From the NCBI RefSeq assembly GCF_963422355.1, contig NC_085092.1, forward strand, positions 3,876,471-3,940,470: DNA of 64,000 nucleotides. Direction: 5' to 3'. The notes under the pieces are model-generated. The model searched no databases and had not been told where the DNA came from. It was given only the letters and a program-made list of their open reading frames with translations. This DNA comes from Corticium candelabrum (taxonomy: Eukaryota; Porifera; Homoscleromorpha; Homosclerophorida; Plakinidae). A program made the translations under genes and the position numbers. Below are positions 61,849 through 64,000 of the stretch, piece after piece. Each line of letters starts with the position of its first letter. Position 1 is the first letter of the stretch.

Positions 61849-63336
61849 CTGCAAAAACGGAAAAAATATATATAGAAATTGAAGCAAGGTAATAAAAGTT
61901 AACATACTAATATGATTTGATTATCTGTGTAAATTACATGTATAATCAGACTTCTACGATATTTTGTTGTATACTGTATTGTTACATCATGTTGTTCCAT
62001 TAATTTTACTCCTGCCTCTTAATGAATAGAGAAACACTACAGTGTTAAACCCTTGGCCGGTGTATGTAATCATATCTCGTCACTGATAATGTTTTGCATA
62101 CTGAGATATTTAGCTTTAGCCACTGGTCTCAGCTAAGGTTTCCCAATGTAATCGTGTAAACAAAGGGTGTAAGTATGCAGAAACACTGTGGAACAAGCAA
62201 TTGTTACAAGTCAGGTACATTTCAGTTACACGTACCGCATGGCGCCTGAATATTACCTGCACCTTCGCCCTCTAGACACCTGGCTGTTGGTGGAAAAACA
62301 GGCACTTGCAAATGTAGATTAGGCGTTAATTCTCGTAGCTAGGAGAGGTAAAGCCTTATGATTGCATCACGTTCGTCTATTGGTCTGTAACAACGTCACG
62401 TCTCGTCTATTGGTCGGAATAACTTCATTTGCATCTAAACTAATCGAGTATAAACACGGTCGTACGGTCGGTTGCCCCAGACTACTGTAACCTTAGCCGG
62501 ATATCCTGGCCTTGGGTAATAAATAACGACGGTATTGTACTGTCGATTCCACGTAGCGTGACCTTTATTGTTCTTTGGGCTATAAATTATATTCGGTTGG
62601 GGATCATGCCATTACAATGAAGAAGCAATAAAGTCACTAGAGGACCCAGAATTTAGTTGAGTTAATTAAAGGGGAGGACCAATCTAAAAAAGTGACACGA
62701 CCCAAATTTCACTAAAGCAGTTACAAACATACTTGAGCCCTGAACGCATTCAACTGCACGTGATTGCATGATCTCGATTTTAGTCACTGTATGAGAAATA
62801 CACGCACACTATTTTGATTATAAACATTTGTCACTTCTGCTTCTTCAGTGCCGTTGACGTCGCTACGCATGGACCTGAGAAGGCCATGGTCTCCGCAATA
62901 TTAGTAGGCGTGGCCTTTTAGTTTCTAGACAAGGTCTCATAAAAGTCAAACCCAAGTAGCTGGCCTCTCCAACTTTTAGTCCAGCTACCTTCTTGGCAGA
63001 AGCTAGCTGATGGTTCGTAGCTGTTAGTTCGAGGACGGAAATTAGCCGCTTACGTAACAACGTGGAGCATGCGCGATGCGCGCCATGCCATCTTGGTACA
63101 TACCAGCGGGCATATGCATGTATCTAGGACAACAACCCGTACTTACGAACATGTACTTGTTGGTCGTACTAGACAGATTTTAGGGAAGGAAAGGTCCGGG
63201 GGTCCTTGGGCTCCCGATTGGATTCCGTCATTACGTGCTAAAGCCTCGGCTGCTAGCTTAGGTTACAAGTATGCATATAAGGTAAGTCATGAAATACAAA
63301 GTCGCGTGAACGTCACTAGACACCATATGCCAAGAC

Positions 63337-63606
63337 ATGTCCAAACAACTGGCAGAGAAAGGACAGGCAGTCTTTGTGTCAAATAGCTTCATTTACATTC
63401 TAATCTACGAGAGACACGGTATAGAGTATGCATACTGCTATACGAAACAACAGAGAGTATACTTAGAGGTGCAGGTGCACATAATCGATACCGTCACAGT
63501 AGCCTACGCGGAGTTAATAATACCGCTCACATCCGTCTATCGACCCCGACCCGCCTACATTCGACTGTCGAGACGTTGGTGTATAGCGGTATTATTATAT
63601 CCCTAG
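63337..63606 (+). other. 89-codon open frame in the receptor intron, copy B
   Basis: Starts MSKQLAEKGQAVFVSN and ends in TAG at 63604-63606. The equivalent in copy A (from 44468) has a TGA in place of an internal codon near 44595. No family recognised; may be chance or a remnant of an unknown gene. Confidence 0.25.
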
Positions 63607-64000
63607 CGCATGCATGCGTCGGGTTAATGACAAAACACACGCCCAATAGATTACATCATACAGTTGCGTACAACGACATACTTTTACGCATACGCTTACA
63701 TATATATGTTGATCCACACATAAGCCTTACCTAGAGAGGGCGTGCCTGTGACCTCTGCTGACACGCTCCATTGGGCGTGACACAGTTTTTTCTCCATTTA
63801 GAGGTAAGTCACCAGGACGCCGACAGACATTATATAATTCTTTTTTCCTTTTTACAGACAAAGGAAAACATTACTAATAGCTACAGTTCTGATTTTACAG
63901 CATTTCTAACTGATTTCCCAGAGCATTTGCTACTAAAAATATATTTTGTGGAGAAAGCAACCAAACTAGAATCAGAAATATGGCTGCAGTGATGTCTTTT

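Larger units (their letters stand above)
57994..64000. repeat. segmental duplication, copy B (partner 39098-45130)
   Basis: Collinear with copy A to the end of the window; extends beyond it. Identity looks above 90 percent by eye in most blocks, including introns and inserted elements. Confidence 0.9.

Overview
The window is animal nuclear DNA: AT-rich, with split genes, short introns (about 60-300 bp where not invaded by repeats), long (TG)n, (CT)n and (CAGA)n microsatellites and many short inverted-repeat elements. A Frizzled-class receptor, Roc-COR-Death and ankyrin-kinase proteins, and ciliary genes (CSTPP1, DNAAF3) point to a metazoan. The compact introns and expanded ankyrin/ROCO/kinase genes would fit an early-branching animal such as a sponge or cnidarian, but this is inference; no species is claimed.

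Layout. 1-1.5 kb: microsatellite, a 120-bp minisatellite and GC-rich DNA with no recognised gene. 1.5-16.9 kb, plus strand: ankyrin gene copy 1, with five tandem ~1.9-kb units (two ankyrin exons each), two further ankyrin exons, a coiled-coil exon and a two-exon kinase domain, all in phase. 18.1-24.9 kb: two head-to-head ciliary genes, CSTPP1 (minus) and DNAAF3 (plus), start codons 78 bp apart; both carry coding lesions and DNAAF3 lacks its 3' end. 26.3-28.6 kb: copy 2 of the coiled-coil/kinase module, broken, without its glycine loop. 30.2-35.3 kb: an ankyrin exon followed by an intact Roc-COR-Death gene. 35.6-36.3 kb, minus: the degenerate 3' end of a HADHB-type thiolase. 36.5-38.6 kb: inverted-repeat elements and a Ty3/gypsy pol remnant. 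39.1-47.5 kb, minus: a complete eight-exon Frizzled-like receptor (718 aa). 47.7-51.1 kb: a minisatellite and a 5'-truncated Ty3/gypsy element. 51.1-58.0 kb: copy 3 of the ankyrin/coiled-coil/kinase module, a pseudogene cut before the C-lobe. 58.0-64.0 kb: a second copy of the 39.1-45.1 kb receptor segment, whose two visible exons are intact.

The region is a duplication-driven cluster in which the same ankyrin cassette precedes either a coiled-coil/kinase module or a Roc-COR-Death module. A joint signalling role (DAPK-, RIPK- or NLR-like) is inferred from domains only. The lineage-specific genes (kinase copy 1, ROCO, Frizzled-like copy 1) are open and phase-consistent, whereas the conserved genes (CSTPP1, DNAAF3, HADHB) all carry single-base lesions, meaning either recent pseudogene copies or uncorrected assembly errors.
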